Shown here: piece after piece, positions 9,973 to 22,771 of the stretch
Numbering within the stretch: position 1 is the stretch's first letter
How the letters are laid out: every line of letters starts with the position of its first letter
Notes under the pieces: model-generated
Told to the model about the DNA's origin: nothing
Seen by the model: the letters and a program-made list of their open reading frames with translations, nothing else
Databases searched by the model: none
Origin: Hygrocybe punicea
Taxonomy: Eukaryota > Basidiomycota > Agaricomycetes > Agaricales > Hygrophoraceae
Assembly: GCA_963556145.1 (NCBI GenBank)
Contig: OY744465.1
Location: 2,666,001-2,730,000, forward strand
Length of the DNA stretch: 64,000 bases
Reading direction: 5' to 3'
Translations under genes and position numbers: made by a program

Positions 9973-10335
9973 CCACACCCATGCCCCCGCCCTTCATCCA
10001 CAATGAAAACAATGTGGCCAAAAGTGGCGTAGATGATGAGGGACATCCAATGGCCAGCAGCAGCTCCCAGATGACCATGATACGACCAAATAGGGAGGTG
10101 ACGCGGACAATGGGAAAGGCAGTAGACTGGATGCAGCGGGATGGTGATGTGCTCACCCCTGCTGCCCAGGTATGAATTGTTTTTTGTTTTATTATTTTCT
10201 TCCAATATTGTACTACAGTCCACCTCAACACCAACACCAAATGAGGACCTGGAGGTGGCCATGGTTTTAGAGGGGTGCTGTGTCGTCATTGTCCATCGTC
10301 GTTCTCGTGGTCCTTGTCCTGGCCCTCATGCTCAT

Positions 10336-11071
10336 CTACACTGACTGAGGGCAGGGCCATGACCCTCTGGCCCTAGGGTTGACCCTGGCCCAGCCCCAAA
10401 GGGCCAGGGCCAGGCCAGAAATTTGCAGGCCCTGGCCCTAGACTCAAGGGCCAGGGCCAAGTCAGTAAACAGCTGGCCCTGAGGGATGGCCCTGGGTTGG
10501 CCCTGGCCTGGCCCTCTTAGATGTCAGGGCTATAAATTTACCCTAGTAATTTAGTCTACATTCACTTTTTTTTTACAATGATGTAAACATTAAATTATAT
10601 CATGCATGCTTTGACATTTCCCAAAGCAGGAGGCTAATATAGATAGTTCTCATAGTCATAGATCCTTTTAGCCTTTTATCTTTGAGACTCCTGCAAGGTT
10701 TTAACTCCACATCCCATGAGTAAATAGAGCTAAATCATACCCTTTGGGATCACCTGTAGCTCCTCATGTTTGAGAACAAGCTAGCACTACCAGCAGTAGC
10801 CATAACAGCATAAAATGCTACCAAAATGGCTCATAACTATTTAGCTATACTATTTCTGTCTGTAGAAGGAGATTGTGAAGAAATGTGTTGGAGATTTTGA
10901 TTTTAATGATGAGGACTATGTAGGTTAGAATATTGTTAATGGAGAGAAGTATGGACAAATTCTTGAGATAGTCATTGGGCCAGGGCCGACCCTGACCTGG
11001 CCCTAGAGGGTCAGGGTCAGGGTCAGTCAAAAACAGGCTGGCCCTGGCCCAGCCTGGCCCCTGGACAGTGT
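10336..11071. mobile_element. hAT-type MITE with GGCCCTGGCC subterminal repeats
   Basis: The element is flanked by ATGCTCAT on both sides (10328-10335 and 11072-11079), a perfect 8 bp duplication. The ends read ACACTGAC and GTCCAGTGT-like sequence in opposition. Both subterminal regions are packed with GGCCCTGGCC/GGGCCAGGGCC motifs around an AT-rich core. It has no coding capacity. 37769-38440 looks like a relative. Confidence 0.8.
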
Positions 11072-13257
11072 ATGCTCATTGCATGTTGTTCTCCCTGGTG
11101 TGGGGCAGGTACAGCCATGGACATAGCTAGAAAGTCATTAGTAACAACATCAATGAATGATTCACAAAAAACTCATGGATGCAGCAGAGGTAGGTACACC
11201 CTCTGCTGTGTCTAGTGCTTGGGCGCATCGCCATTTGTCACTGCTGTTGCCGCCAGTAGCTGTTGCTGGCTGTCGTGACTGCTGTTGTCGCTGTTGCAGC
11301 AGCCACTATTGTGACACCATTGCAGCCGTGGTCACTGCTGCTGTTGCGCTGAGCATTGCCGTTGGGATCTGGGCTCAGGTGCAAGGCATTTGGAGGCAGG
11401 CCTTCGCCATCTCCCATCTCCTTTCTCCCATTTACCCCCTCTCCTTCCCCCTTCCTCCCCTTCTTCCCCCCTCTTTCCCTACCTCACTCCTTCCCCCTCT
11501 GTATAGTAATTAATGAAGTAAGAAGTACTGTAATTTAAAATTTCAGTTATTAATGATTTTTAAATATCAAACAATTTATAAGAATTCAGGCAAATTCCTG
11601 TCAGATTCCAAGTAAAAGCCTAATAAATATACCATAAACTCAGAAATAATTTGATCAGATTCTGCTCAGATCCTGTGCAGAATGCTGCATGCAAAATAAG
11701 ATTTAAGCATCATACAAATACATTACCATTACATTACAAATTTTGAATTTGAGAGTCTACAACTGTTGGAGTACCCAGATTCCCATATGGAGTACCAGCA
11801 TTACTTCATATGGTTAAAGGATTTGAAGATTCCCAAATTCAAAATTTGTATTGTGTTAGCAATGTATTTGTACAAGGCTTTTACAAGATATAGGATTTTA
11901 TGAAGACTCCAATATATGGTGATTGAGTCCATGTTTGGCTCTAGGCAAATGCATAGCAAAAAGTACTGTGTAGGTTTGTACACCACTCTGATGACTCCCA
12001 CAACCTCAACAACTTCCAAGCTTCACACCACTCATCTGCACATCCAATGGAAGAAAGGTAGAAATTTAGGGCCCATATTTTTGTTAGGTCAGACAAAGAA
12101 GTTGAAAGAACAATGTGACACCACTAGACAATATCTAGACTTACCAAAGTATCTCAAAGTTGGATCATCTATGGGTGGATATTGTTGAAGTGCTGATTGG
12201 AATGTATTGTTTTCATGCATCAGCCTTTACAGACTCTAAGTTTTGGCAAAATAGTTTGTAGGACAAATCAAAAAGCAAATTCCAGCAATATCCTTGTTGA
12301 TAGATCTGACATAAATTTGTTCAAAAATCTTTATATTCAATTACTACTGCTTCCAATAAAAGTCTGGTACTGCCAGATAATCTGTTACTGAATAAGCATT
12401 CCTTCATGAGTTTGCAGTACGCAGTTGCACAGCAAGTGTTCATCGTATATCAGCAAGCAATGGTGACTGCTGGACAAGAGAGTGTTCTTGAGCAGATCAC
12501 TGGGCTCGAAAGCTAAGACTTAATCTAAATCTCTACTGACTACCAAACAGGGCTATCTAGTGCATTGAACTGTGGGAAAGTCACGTGATCTGCCTAGATC
12601 TACTACTCCATGCACCTTGCCATTTGCGTTCCTGGTCCCGTGCTCGTTCCCATTCTCATTCTCATTCCTCCTGTTCCTATTCCTGTTCCCGTTCCCTCAG
12701 TCTTGGTGTATTCCTGTTCTGGCGTGGACGTGGGTGGGCGTGGATGTGCTTCATGAAGTTGGCAGGCATCAGGTGTGTGGGTGTTTGGCATTTGGGGTGT
12801 TGGTTGGGCATGTTTGCACATTCATGCCTTTGTTGATGATCATGTGATGCATTTGTTGATGGGTTTGTGTCCAAATTGGTCTGTGCACCAAATAAATGTA
12901 TATAAACCACATTTTTTCAACTATCTACTTCGGGGCATCCTTCACTATATTACATAACAAATTACATAAAACCCTTTCATAAATGAATGTAATAAATAAT
13001 TAACAACAAAAGCAGACCATTCCCTAGGGATTCCATGGGGACTCCTGGGGGAATGAGTCCCTGGGGAGTCCCATTAGAATCCATGGGGAATGGAACACTA
13101 TGGGCAGTCCCTGGGGACTGAAGGGGGAATTCCCCAGGGGGGAATCTTCTGTTTTGGTGTGACTTGGCTGGTGACCAAGTCCCCCTTCAGTCCCCCTTTT
13201 CTCTGGGGAGTCCCCAGGGATTCCAGGGGAAGTTGTGGTAAAGTGTAAAGACCTCTG

Positions 13258-13630
13258 TTTTTGATAGTTTAGAAAAATGTTGACTTAGAAAGATTTTGAG
13301 TGCTGTATTTTGTATCTCATGAAATACTGTATGGATTGACATGGTTATAGAGGGGAAGTTGTACTATGTGTTAAGGGCTATCTACTCCTGTAATTATATT
13401 TAGAAAATATTTCCTGTGTGGTGAGTTGTGGATGAAACAAAAGGTAAACCAGTACTTTGTGACACCCCAAATGATATTGTCAAGTAATGCCATCAAATGA
13501 ACTCCTATGAAGAAGATTGTAGAGAGAAAGTTGTTTATTTTGTCAAGGGCTAGAAGTGCATATACTGTGTTTTTCTTTATTTTCTGTTCTTTGAGCCAAT
13601 ATTTATGACTTTTGTAGACATGATCTCAAT
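13258..13630. mobile_element. Foldback MITE, left half
   Basis: This is the reverse complement of 24338-24700 and homologous to the complete MITE at 59631-60405. The outer TIR (CAGCTGTTTGC-type) is missing where copy A abuts. The chromovirus is inserted at the loop of this foldback. Confidence 0.75.
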
Positions 13631-13635
13631 GCAGA

Positions 13636-14018
13636 TGTTATGATATGTGACTTGTGACTGTGATTCTGATATCTTTTTCTTTCTTCTCTTTGTTGTCGCT
13701 TTATGCTTACTCTTTCTCTTTTACTCATGTGGACCTCTTTTCTTCCGCTTATCATATGTCTATTACTCATAGGACTCTTCTTCCTCTGCTTATGATGTTC
13801 ATATGACACATTCTTTCTTCCTATTATAGTCTTCTTTCCTTTTTTACCTAGTTACACAGCCACATCTCAGAACGTATATAAGTAGTCTTCTTTTGGCATG
13901 TAACCCTAGGTAATTTAACTCATTAAAAACCTGCTTCTGCACTTCGTGATTCAACACCTATTCTATCTCCTTCTTCTCTTCTCGAAGTAAAACCTTTCAC
14001 TTGTCACGTCGCATAACA
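13636..14018 (+). repeat. Chromovirus 5' LTR
   Basis: This 383 bp repeat starts TGTTATGATA and ends GCATAACA. It is matched by 23950-24332 with a few percent divergence. Confidence 0.9.
13875..13918 (+). promoter_or_regulatory. LTR TATA box and predicted mRNA start
   Basis: TATATAAG at 13875-13882 is followed about 30 bp later by AGGTAATTTAA (13908-13918), which is complementary to the 11 nt just after the LTR. The spacing fits a TATA-directed start at or near 13908, as self-priming would need. Confidence 0.6.
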
Positions 14019-14019
14019 A

Positions 14020-14030
14020 TTAAATTACCT
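14020..14030 (+). other. Self-priming primer-binding site
   Basis: TTAAATTACCT starts 2 nt after the LTR end. It is the exact reverse complement of 13908-13918. No TGG-type tRNA site is present. Tf1 of fission yeast primes with the first 11 nt of its own mRNA, and this arrangement matches that scheme in position and length. Confidence 0.65.
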
Positions 14031-14178
14031 CCTTCACATTGCATTCTGCTCGCCCATCATTCCTCCACGGACCCGATCCCAAACCCATTCGAATCCTGCT
14101 TTTGGTTCTTCTGCTCCTCGCTTTCCGCCTCCACCTACTCCACCACCGCTTCCTCCTCGTTCTTCCTCAACTTCTTCA

Positions 14179-15702
14179 ATGGCTACTCCTGCTCAGATGC
14201 AAGCAAACCTCGCCCAACTCAAAGCCAATCTTGTTACTGCAAATGCAGCCATCGCAGCTCTTCAGGCTGCTGCTGCTGCTGCTCCACCTCCCCCGCCCCC
14301 TCCTATGCCCACTCCACCTGTTATTAAAGTTGCGAAACCCGACGATTATGATGGAAAGCCCGAAACTGTCGAGAAGTTCCTTCATCAGTGTAACGTATAT
14401 CTTCACGTACAACCCTACACTGATGACCAGAAGGTTCTTCTGGGTTTGTCTTTCATGAAGTCTGGACATGCTTTACCATGGGCCGAAAACAAGCTAGCCA
14501 GCTTACCTATTGGTTATGCTTGGGCGGATTTTGAGACGGATGTTCAAAAGGCCTTCGGAGACACAGATTGAATTGCGACTGCTCACATCAAAATTAAAGC
14601 GGTAAAACAAGGAAAAGCCACTGTGGACGATTACATTGTCCGCTTCGAGGAATATTCTGTTTTAACAGGTTATAACGATGAAGCTCTTGTAGGACTTTTT
14701 AAAGATGGACTTAACCAAGCTGTGACTTCGAAAATTTTCTCTCTTGCCACTATGCCCGCCGATCTTGGAGAATGGAAGGCTTTTGCCAGTCGTTTTGACC
14801 AGCAATATCGCGAATATCTCGCCACTACTTCTTCTTCTTCCCCTTCCACTTCTTTGGCTTCAAAGAAAACCACTACAACCTCGAAATCTTCCTCTTCATC
14901 TGTTACTATTCCGAAATCGTCCTCTTCGACTTCCTCGAATCCCACAGTTAAACGAGAACCTGTGGATGCCGCCATCGCCGCACAAAGAAAGGCAAATAAC
15001 CAATGCATTCTTTGTGGATCGTCTGAACACTGGGCCAACAAATGTCCAGATCGCTCATCCTCTGCTCGTGATGGCACGTCACGAAATCAGCGAGGTCGAG
15101 GAAATGGTTGTGGAAATCGCTCGCACAGAATTCGTGCGATCCAACAGGGAACTTCGGGAGAATCGAGTGCAGGGAGTAAAGAAAAAAGTATTTATCATTC
15201 ATCGGATGATGGTCCCCATTATTCCATGGACTATCTTTGTAATTGTTTAGGAAAACAACAATGCTGCCATTTTCTCGGTCTTATGCGATCAAGCCCCAAT
15301 ACCTTCAATGTAACACTTTGGCTTGAAACGACCGACACTGGTGAAAAAATTCCTATTCGAGTCTTGATAGACACCAGCGCAACTGGAACATTTATTAACC
15401 GTTCCTTCGTGGAGAATAATCAACTCTCCACTCTACAATTGGAGTTCCCAATACCCATATGGAACTTTGATGGCACTCATAACCGAGGTGGTATCATTGA
15501 TTCTTATTGCGACGTCTTTTTATTTTTGCCACCGTCTTATCGAGAACAGCTAGATTTGGAGATTTCCTCCCTAGATAATTTCAACATCATACTCGGCTTC
15601 CCTTGGCTTCAAAAGCACAATCCACGTGCCGATTTTGCACGGAAGACTTTGGACATTTTCCAGCATGGTCTTCCTTATTATCCCCATCACCGGACTCGCT
15701 GA
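14179..15702 (+). pseudogene. Chromovirus gag-protease, one internal stop
   Basis: One frame runs from an ATG at 14179 with a single in-frame TGA at 14569-14571. Family context (DTD-stop-IA) suggests the lost residue is Arg from CGA. Gag has an Ala/Pro-rich N-terminus, a helical retrotransposon gag domain (about residues 50-230), a Ser-rich linker and a CCHC knuckle (CILCGSSEHWANKC). A retropepsin follows with LIDTSATGTF, where DTSATG replaces the usual DSGA. The frame ends at 15702 and pol continues in the -1 frame. Whether that was a programmed shift or decay cannot be told. Gag packages the RNA; the protease matures the polyprotein. Confidence 0.85.
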
Positions 15703-18700
15703 AGTCAAAGGTCAACCCTCAATCGGATTATGAAGAGTTTATTGCTTCATTAGATCTTGATTCTGATTCAACTTTCTTTCATTTTCCTCGAGATTAAATC
15801 CAACATACCATTAGCGGAATTCGTGACACTTCACGACCGACTACGGTTGAAGAAGATATGATTGCGTTTATACTGGAAAAATATTGGAATTACAAAGATG
15901 TCTTTCTTCGCACGACATTCGATGAACTTCCCCCTCATTCCGAATTCGATCACGCTATCAACCTCAAACCTTCCTTCAAACCACAACGTTCGAAGTTGTA
16001 TTCTCTTTCTCCTCACGAACATGTTGAACTCAATAAATTCTTAGAAGAGAATCTTTCTACTGGTCACATTCGTCCCTCGAAGTCACCTCAAGCCGCTCCT
16101 TTCTTTTTCATCATCAAAGGTGAAGAAATCAATGCTCTTGGTTCTGATCCTGGTCTTTGTCCTACTCAGGATTACCGTTATCTTAACGCCCACACAATTC
16201 GTGATGCTTATCCTCTACCCCTTCTTTCCGAAATTCTCCAACAACCCAAATACCAAACCGCTAAACACTTTTCTGTCATCGACATTCGTTGGGGATATAA
16301 CAATATTCATATTAAGGAGGACGATATTTGGAAAGCTGCCTTTATCACGAACCGTGGATTATTCGAACCGACAGTTATGTTTTTCGGTCTTTGCAATGCT
16401 CCAGCTACGTTCCAACGGATGATCAACATTCGCTTCCATGATGTTCTTTCCTCTGGAAATGTCTTCATCTATATGGACGATATTATTATTCTTGGTGACA
16501 CACTTGAAGAATTGGAATATTGGACCCATCGTGTTCTTGAAATCATGCGCAACTCAAAACTCTCCGCCAAACCTGTCAAATGTCAATTCGAAAAAGATTC
16601 CGTCAAGTATCTTGGACACGTAATCAGTGAAGGTCAAGTCACTGTTAACCCATCCAAGATATGTTCTATTTCGGATTGGCCTACTCTGTGCAAACTTCGC
16701 GATGTCCAATCCTTTCTCGGGACTACAAATTTTTGGCGTCGTTTCATCAAGGATTTCTCTCTCATTGCCCGACCCCTTCATCACCTCACTCGCCACGACA
16801 CGAAATTTGATTGGACGACTGATTGTGACAACGCTTTTAATGCTTTGAAACTTGCGATTACGTCGGAACCCATGTTGAAATCGCCTCAATGCGATCTTCC
16901 CTTCCTCCTCGAAACTGATTCTTCCGGTTTCGCTATCAGTGGCATTCTCAGTACTTTTCACTCTACCACAACTTCCCCTGGAGTCCCTGGGGACTCCCTG
17001 GGGACCGGGTTGGAAGGGGGACTCCTGGGGACTGAAGGGGGACTAAAGGGGGACTCCCTGGGGAATTGACAAGAATTAGGCTGATTTGCCTTTATTTAGT
17101 TTTGGGGGACTCCCCAGAGAGTCCCCCAGCAGTCCCCCTTCATTCCCCCAAAAACTCGGGATTTTTTGACATTTTGGCCTTTATCTCAATAAACATTGTA
17201 GCTATTAAAATTCTGAGTGTACCCTTCAAAACAAACTGTAATGCTGCTTCATGTCAGTTGTTAATCTCAACTATTCCCCAGGGAGTCCCCTCTCACTCCC
17301 CAGGGAGTCCCCCTTCATTCCCCCAAAAACTTGGGATTTTTCGACTTTTTTGCCTTTATCTCAGTAACCATTATAGATATTAAATTGCTGACCATACACT
17401 TCAATTCACAGATTGAGATTGCTTCTGCTTGACATTTAATCTAAGCTGTTCCCAGCAACTCCCCATTATTCCTCTTCTATAACTTAGAATTTAGTAATAT
17501 TTCTACTGTGATCTTTATGGTCTTTGAAATATTTATATTCACAATCAAACCCTGTATGTTAGACTCTCCCACTTATTCCTCAGGCTCAACAAGTCTCCAG
17601 GGGTATTCAAACTCCAAGGAGCCCTCAAGGAGTTTGATTAGTATACCATTGCCTAATACACCTTTTTTTCATTGTCTTAATGAATAATAAAGAACTATTT
17701 ACCATATGCTTGAATCCTAATCTACACTTAGATAGTTTCATACCTATTCCCTAGGGACTCCTTGCAAACTTGAGCTGGGAGTTGGAATAAAGGAGCAAGT
17801 TGGGAGGGGAGGATTAAGAGGTGTTCAGTTTCAACTGAGCGCTGAGTGATAATGGAGGGGGTGGAGAATTTGAGTCTAGATGAACAGAAGGCTTCAAGCT
17901 GTAAGTTGAGAAAGTAGTTAGTTATAAGATTCATTGTGAGAGTTTCAACTTTGGCTTATATCTCAATCAATATTATATATGTGACACTATCAAGTTAATT
18001 CTTTTTGGAAGCTATTTTTTAGCTGTGGTAAATTAAAAATTAGTAAAGCTACAAAGAAATTATGATTGATGCAAACTGAATAGAAACATATGCTCAAATA
18101 CTTTCAGAGTCAGCAATTCTATTTGACTTTTCACAAGGGCTAAAATACAGCTTACTGTTCACAAGCCTAAACTCCATTCAGTTATGAATATCAGAACTCC
18201 TTTCAGTATTTAAGGCTCTCTTAATAGTCAATCATGTAACACTATGTTGATGGTTGATGGGAACTTGGGTTGCATCTTGAACAGCCAAATAAACATCCTC
18301 GCAAACAAGTGTTGGTACTGTTTGATTCTGATTCTGTCTAACCTAGATGATAACTAGTAATAATATCAGCTGCAATTGGGTAATGATACTGATGTCCTTG
18401 AGTCATGACTCCATTTTCTTCCAATATTTCAAATGCTTATTCAGTAACAGATTATCTGGCCGTACTGGACTTTTATTGGAGGCAGTAGCAAGTGAATACA
18501 AAGATTCTTGAACAAATGTATGTCAGATCTATCAACAAGAACTATTGCTGGAATTTCCTTTTTGATTTTCCTGCAAACTATTTTGCGAAAACTTAGAGTC
18601 TGTCAAAGCTGACACATGAAAACTATACATTCCCATAAGCACTTCAACAATATGGATCCACCAAGCCAATCCAACTTCAGGTTTGAGATACTTTGGTGAG

Positions 18701-21700
18701 TCTAGATATTGTCTGGTGATGTCATGTTGTTCTTTCTGACCCAACAAAGATATGGTCTATAAAATTTCTATCTTTCTTCTATTGAATTGGGGATGAGTGG
18801 TGTGAAGCTTGGATGCTGGAAGTTGCTGACGTTGTGGGAAATGTCAGAGTGGTGTACAAACCTTCACATACACAGTACTTTTCTCTATGCATTTGCCTTA
18901 GAGCCCACAGGAGGACAAACATGAACTTAATCACCATAGATTGGAATCTTCATAAAATCCTATATCTTCCAAAAGCATCATACACATACATTGTTAACAC
19001 ATTACAATTTTTGAATTTGGGAATCCTCAAATCCTTTAACCACATGGAGTAATGCTGGTACTCCATATGGTAATCTCGGTACTCCATCAGGTTAAATACT
19101 TTGTAGACTCTCAAATTTAAAATTAGTAATGTATTAGTAATGTATTTGTACAATGTTCAAATCTTATTTTGCACACTGTGTTAGCATTCTGCACAGGATC
19201 TGAGCAGAATGTGATCTGAATTATTTCTGAATTTATGGTATAATTATTAGGCTTTTACTTGGAATCTGACAGGAATTTGCCTGAATTTTTATAAATTGTT
19301 TGATCTTTAAAAATCATTAATACTCAAAATTTAAATTATATTACTTCTTAATTCATTAATTACTATACGCAGGGGGAAGGAGTGAGGTAGGGAAACAGAG
19401 AGGCAGAAGGGGGGGAAGGGGGGGAAGGGGGAAGGAGAGGGGTAAATGAGATGGCGGATGGCGGAGAGGAGGCGGGAGGCGGCCATGGTTTTGGGGGGTG
19501 GCCATGTCATCATCATCATCCTTCGTCGTTCTCGTTCTCGTGGACCTCATCCCGGTCACTGGCGTGGGCCGGGTACAACCATGGGTATAGCTAGAATGTC
19601 GTTAGTAAAACATCAATGAAAGATTTATAAAAAAACTCACCGACCACCCTCCACTGTGTCTGGTGCAGCCGTTGCAGCCACATTGATGCTGCTGCTGTTG
19701 CCGCCACATTGCTGCTGCTGCTGTTGCGCTGGGCGTTGCCATTGGGATCCGGCCTCCATCCCTTGGCATTCCAGCTGGGTGCAGGGCGTTTGGAGGCGGG
19801 GGGTCCTCATTTGGCGTTGGCGTTGACGTAGACTGTAGTACAAGGTTAGAAGAAAATAATAAAACAAACAAGAATTCATACCTGGGCAACGGGGGTGCGT
19901 GCTCCACCATCCCACTCCGTCCGTTTGACTGGCCCCGTCGTTCCCATCTCCTCCTCGTTTGTTCGCATCGCGGTCATATGGGGGTCGTTGCTGGCCATTT
20001 GGGGTCCCTCGCCGTCTACGCCGCTTTCGGCCGCGTCTTCTTTGTTGTGGATGTTGAGGGCGTGGGCATGGGCGTTGTGGGTAATAGTCAGTAATACAAT
20101 ATAAAAACATAAAAACAAAAACATCAATAATAAAAAAACATATTGATGCGGGGGTGGGTACACTACCACCCCCTCCGTAGCCGCCTGTGTTTGTCCGGGT
20201 CTTGAAGTTGCTGTTGCTGTTGCTGTTGGTGCTGTTCCCGTTCCCGCTCCCGCTCCCGTTCCCATTCCCATTCCCGTTCCCGTTCCCGTTCCCCTGGTGT
20301 CGGTCCCGTTTGCGTTCCCGTTCTGGCGTGGGCATGGGCGTGGGCATGCTTCGTGAAGTTGGTGGGCGTCGAGTGTGTTGGTTAGGCGTGTTTGCACATT
20401 CGCGCCTTTGTTGATGATCATGTGACGCGTTTGTTTACGCGTTTGTGTCCAAACTGGTCCGTGCACCAAATAAATGTATATAAACCACATATTTTCAACT
20501 ATCTACTTCAGGGCATCCCCCACTATATTACATGATAAACATTAGTTAATTACATAAAACCCTTTCATAAATAATTGTAATAAATAATTAACAAAAAAAG
20601 TGGACCATTCCCTAGGGATTCCCTGGGGACTCCTGGGGGAATGAGTCCCTGGGGAGTCCCCTTGGAATCCAGGGAGAATGGGGACTCCATGGGGAGTCCC
20701 TGGGGACTGAAGGGGGAATTCCCCAGGGGGGAATCTTCTGTTTTGGTGTGACTTGGCTGGTGACCAAGTCCCCCTTCAGTCCCCCTTTTCTCTGGGGAGT
20801 CCCCAGGGACTCCAGGGGAAGTTGTGGTAAAGTGTAAAGACCTTGGCATTCTTATGCAAAAACATGACGGTATTCTTCATCCAATCGGTTATTTTTCTGC
20901 TTCCCTTTCTCCTGCGGAACAAAATTATACGACCCCTGACCAAGAACTGCTTGCAATCGTCAAATCCCTTGCAAATTGGTGACATTTACTTGAAGGCGCT
21001 TCACATCCGATTACTATCCATTCTGATAATCAAGCTCTTTGGTATTTTATGACTTCTTGTACTTTGTCTCGTCGTCAAGCTCGTTGGTCTGAATTTCTTA
21101 CTCGTTTCGACTTCTGCATAGAGCATATTCCTGGAACACATAACCGTGCCGATGGTTTATCGTGCCGCCCTGATTATTTCCCGGAAGGTGTTGACAATGC
21201 CGACCAAACCTTACTCTCTCCATCGCATTTCATCAATGCAATCATCGACTTTTCTTCCCCTTCCTTCATCGATCAACTACATTTTACTGAATCGTTACCT
21301 TCCAACATTGCCGATAAACTTGCCGATCCCTCTTCCCGATGGTCCCTCATTGATGGTTTGATTCGAGATGCTAGCAATTGCATTGTTGTGCCAGAGGTTG
21401 TTTCTTTGTGCACTGAGATAATTCAATCGACTCACTCATTGCCTCATGCTGGGCATCCTGGAATAGAAAAGACTTTCGATCTTGTTTCTCGAAATTACGT
21501 CTGGGATAATCTCCGTCGCGATGTTACTGATTTTATTCATACTTGTCCAGATTGCCAGCATACCAAAATCATTCGCGCCTGTCCGACTGGACTCCTTCAT
21601 CCCATTCCCCCCTCTACCGTTCCTTGGGAAGAAATCACTGCTGATTTCATTACTCAACTTCCCCTTTCTCAAGGTTACGACACTGTTTTCGTTGTTGTCA

Positions 21701-22692
21701 ACAGGTTCACCAAACGAGCACATTTTATTCCAACGACTACTTCACTTTCTGCTGAAGGTGCTGCTTGTCTTTTCCGTGACCATGTTTGGATTCACCATGA
21801 ATGGCCGAAGAAAATCATATCTGATAGAGGAACACAATTCGCTGCGAGATTCACTCAAGAACTCAATAAGCTTCTCAACATTAAAACCACACTTTCAACC
21901 GCTTATCATCCTCAAACTGATGGCCAAACTGAACGTACCAATCAAGAATTGGAACAATATCTTCGCCTCTACACTAATTTCATGCAATCTGATTGGTCGG
22001 AATGGTTATCTACAGCTGAGTTCTCTTATAACAATCGTTCGCATTCTTCTACTGGGTTTTCCCCTTTTTACCTCAAATATGGTCGCCATCCACGTACTCC
22101 CCTTACAATCAATAAACCCGATTCAGCAAATCCTTCTGTTAATGACTTTATTATGACCCTTTCTGATGCCCATAACTCTGCCGCTCTTTCGCTTCAATGC
22201 ACTGCCGATGACATGAAGAAATTCACCGATATCAAATGCTGAGATTTAACATTCAAGATTGGACAACTTGTGTGGCTTGACATACGAAACCTTAATACTG
22301 GATGCCCCACAAAGAAGTTAGACGTTCGACGAACTGGACCATTCCCTATCATCGACTGAGTCTCTGATGTCGCTTTTCGACTCAAACTCCCCCTCTCTTG
22401 GAAGGTCCATCCTGTCTTCCATGTTTCATTACTCCATCCTGCTCAAATTGACAACCAACTTCATCCTCCCATTGTTAATGACACTTTACGTCCTCCTCCT
22501 GATATTATCGATCAACAGGAAGAATATGATGTGGAGTTGATTATCGATCATCGTTATTGCAAACGTAAAAAGGAGTACCTTGTCAAATGGAGAGGTTACC
22601 CTGCCAATGAAAATACTTGGGAACCGGTTTCCAATTTACGCCATGCTCATGATTTGGTTCTAGAATACGAAGCACATCAGAATGTCACGTGA
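15603..22692 (+). pseudogene. Chromovirus pol (RT, RNase H, integrase, chromodomain), interrupted
   Basis: The gene is in two parts, 15603-16949 and 20845-22692, separated by hAT-like copy B. RT has the YMDD catalytic motif near 16471-16482. RNase H begins ETDSSGFAIS and resumes after the insertion in the same sense. The integrase has an HHCC finger (HAGHPG...CPDCQ) and a DDE core (TADF.., SDRGTQF, then HPQTDGQTER). A chromodomain (YDVELIIDHR to WEPVSNL) lies at about 22529-22680, before the stop at 22690-22692. In-frame stops are TAA at 15795 and TGA at 20980, 22240 and 22357, all where Gln or Arg would fit. The chromodomain presumably steered integration to marked chromatin. Confidence 0.9.
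16950..20844. mobile_element. hAT-like non-autonomous element, copy B
   Basis: Inserted in RNase H with GGCATTCT on each side (16942-16949 on the left, 20845-20852 on the right), an 8 bp duplication. The ends are opposed: CAGTACTTTTCACTCTACC on the left; on the right, the reverse complement of a CTTTACACTTTACC-type TIR. Subterminal GGGGACTCC motifs lie at both ends. 17115-17200 and 17280-17385 are diverged tandem copies. 17440-18200 is AT-rich and empty. The interior has CTG repeats (19640-19740), a GTTCCC repeat (20220-20290) and decayed coding-like sequence (18130-18747, minus). I see no transposase. Confidence 0.8.
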
Positions 22693-22771
22693 CTATGCCA
22701 CTATCTTTTATGGCGTTTCGCATTTTCAACTCCGCTTTTCTCTCTTCTTAAACCATCACCATCATCTTCTC

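Larger units (their letters stand above)
9440..13257. mobile_element. hAT-like non-autonomous element, copy A (rearranged)
   Basis: This is homologous to copies B and C, but the blocks are shuffled. Relative to B, the first block (about 9440-10250) is inverted and matches 20190-19800. The next (10240-11395) is direct and matches 19490-19800. The next (11395-12540) is inverted and matches 19480-18430. The last (12600-13257) is direct and matches 20230-20844. The right end carries the family terminus GACCTCTG. It holds CTG-rich and G/C-rich repeats with GGGGACTCC motifs, and no transposase. Two younger MITEs sit inside it. Confidence 0.6.

Noticed and set aside
19637..20490. 236- and 204-codon minus-strand frames in copy B
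   Set aside because: Gly-Asn and Gln repeats from CTG/GTTCCC arrays, not conserved as frames in A or C.
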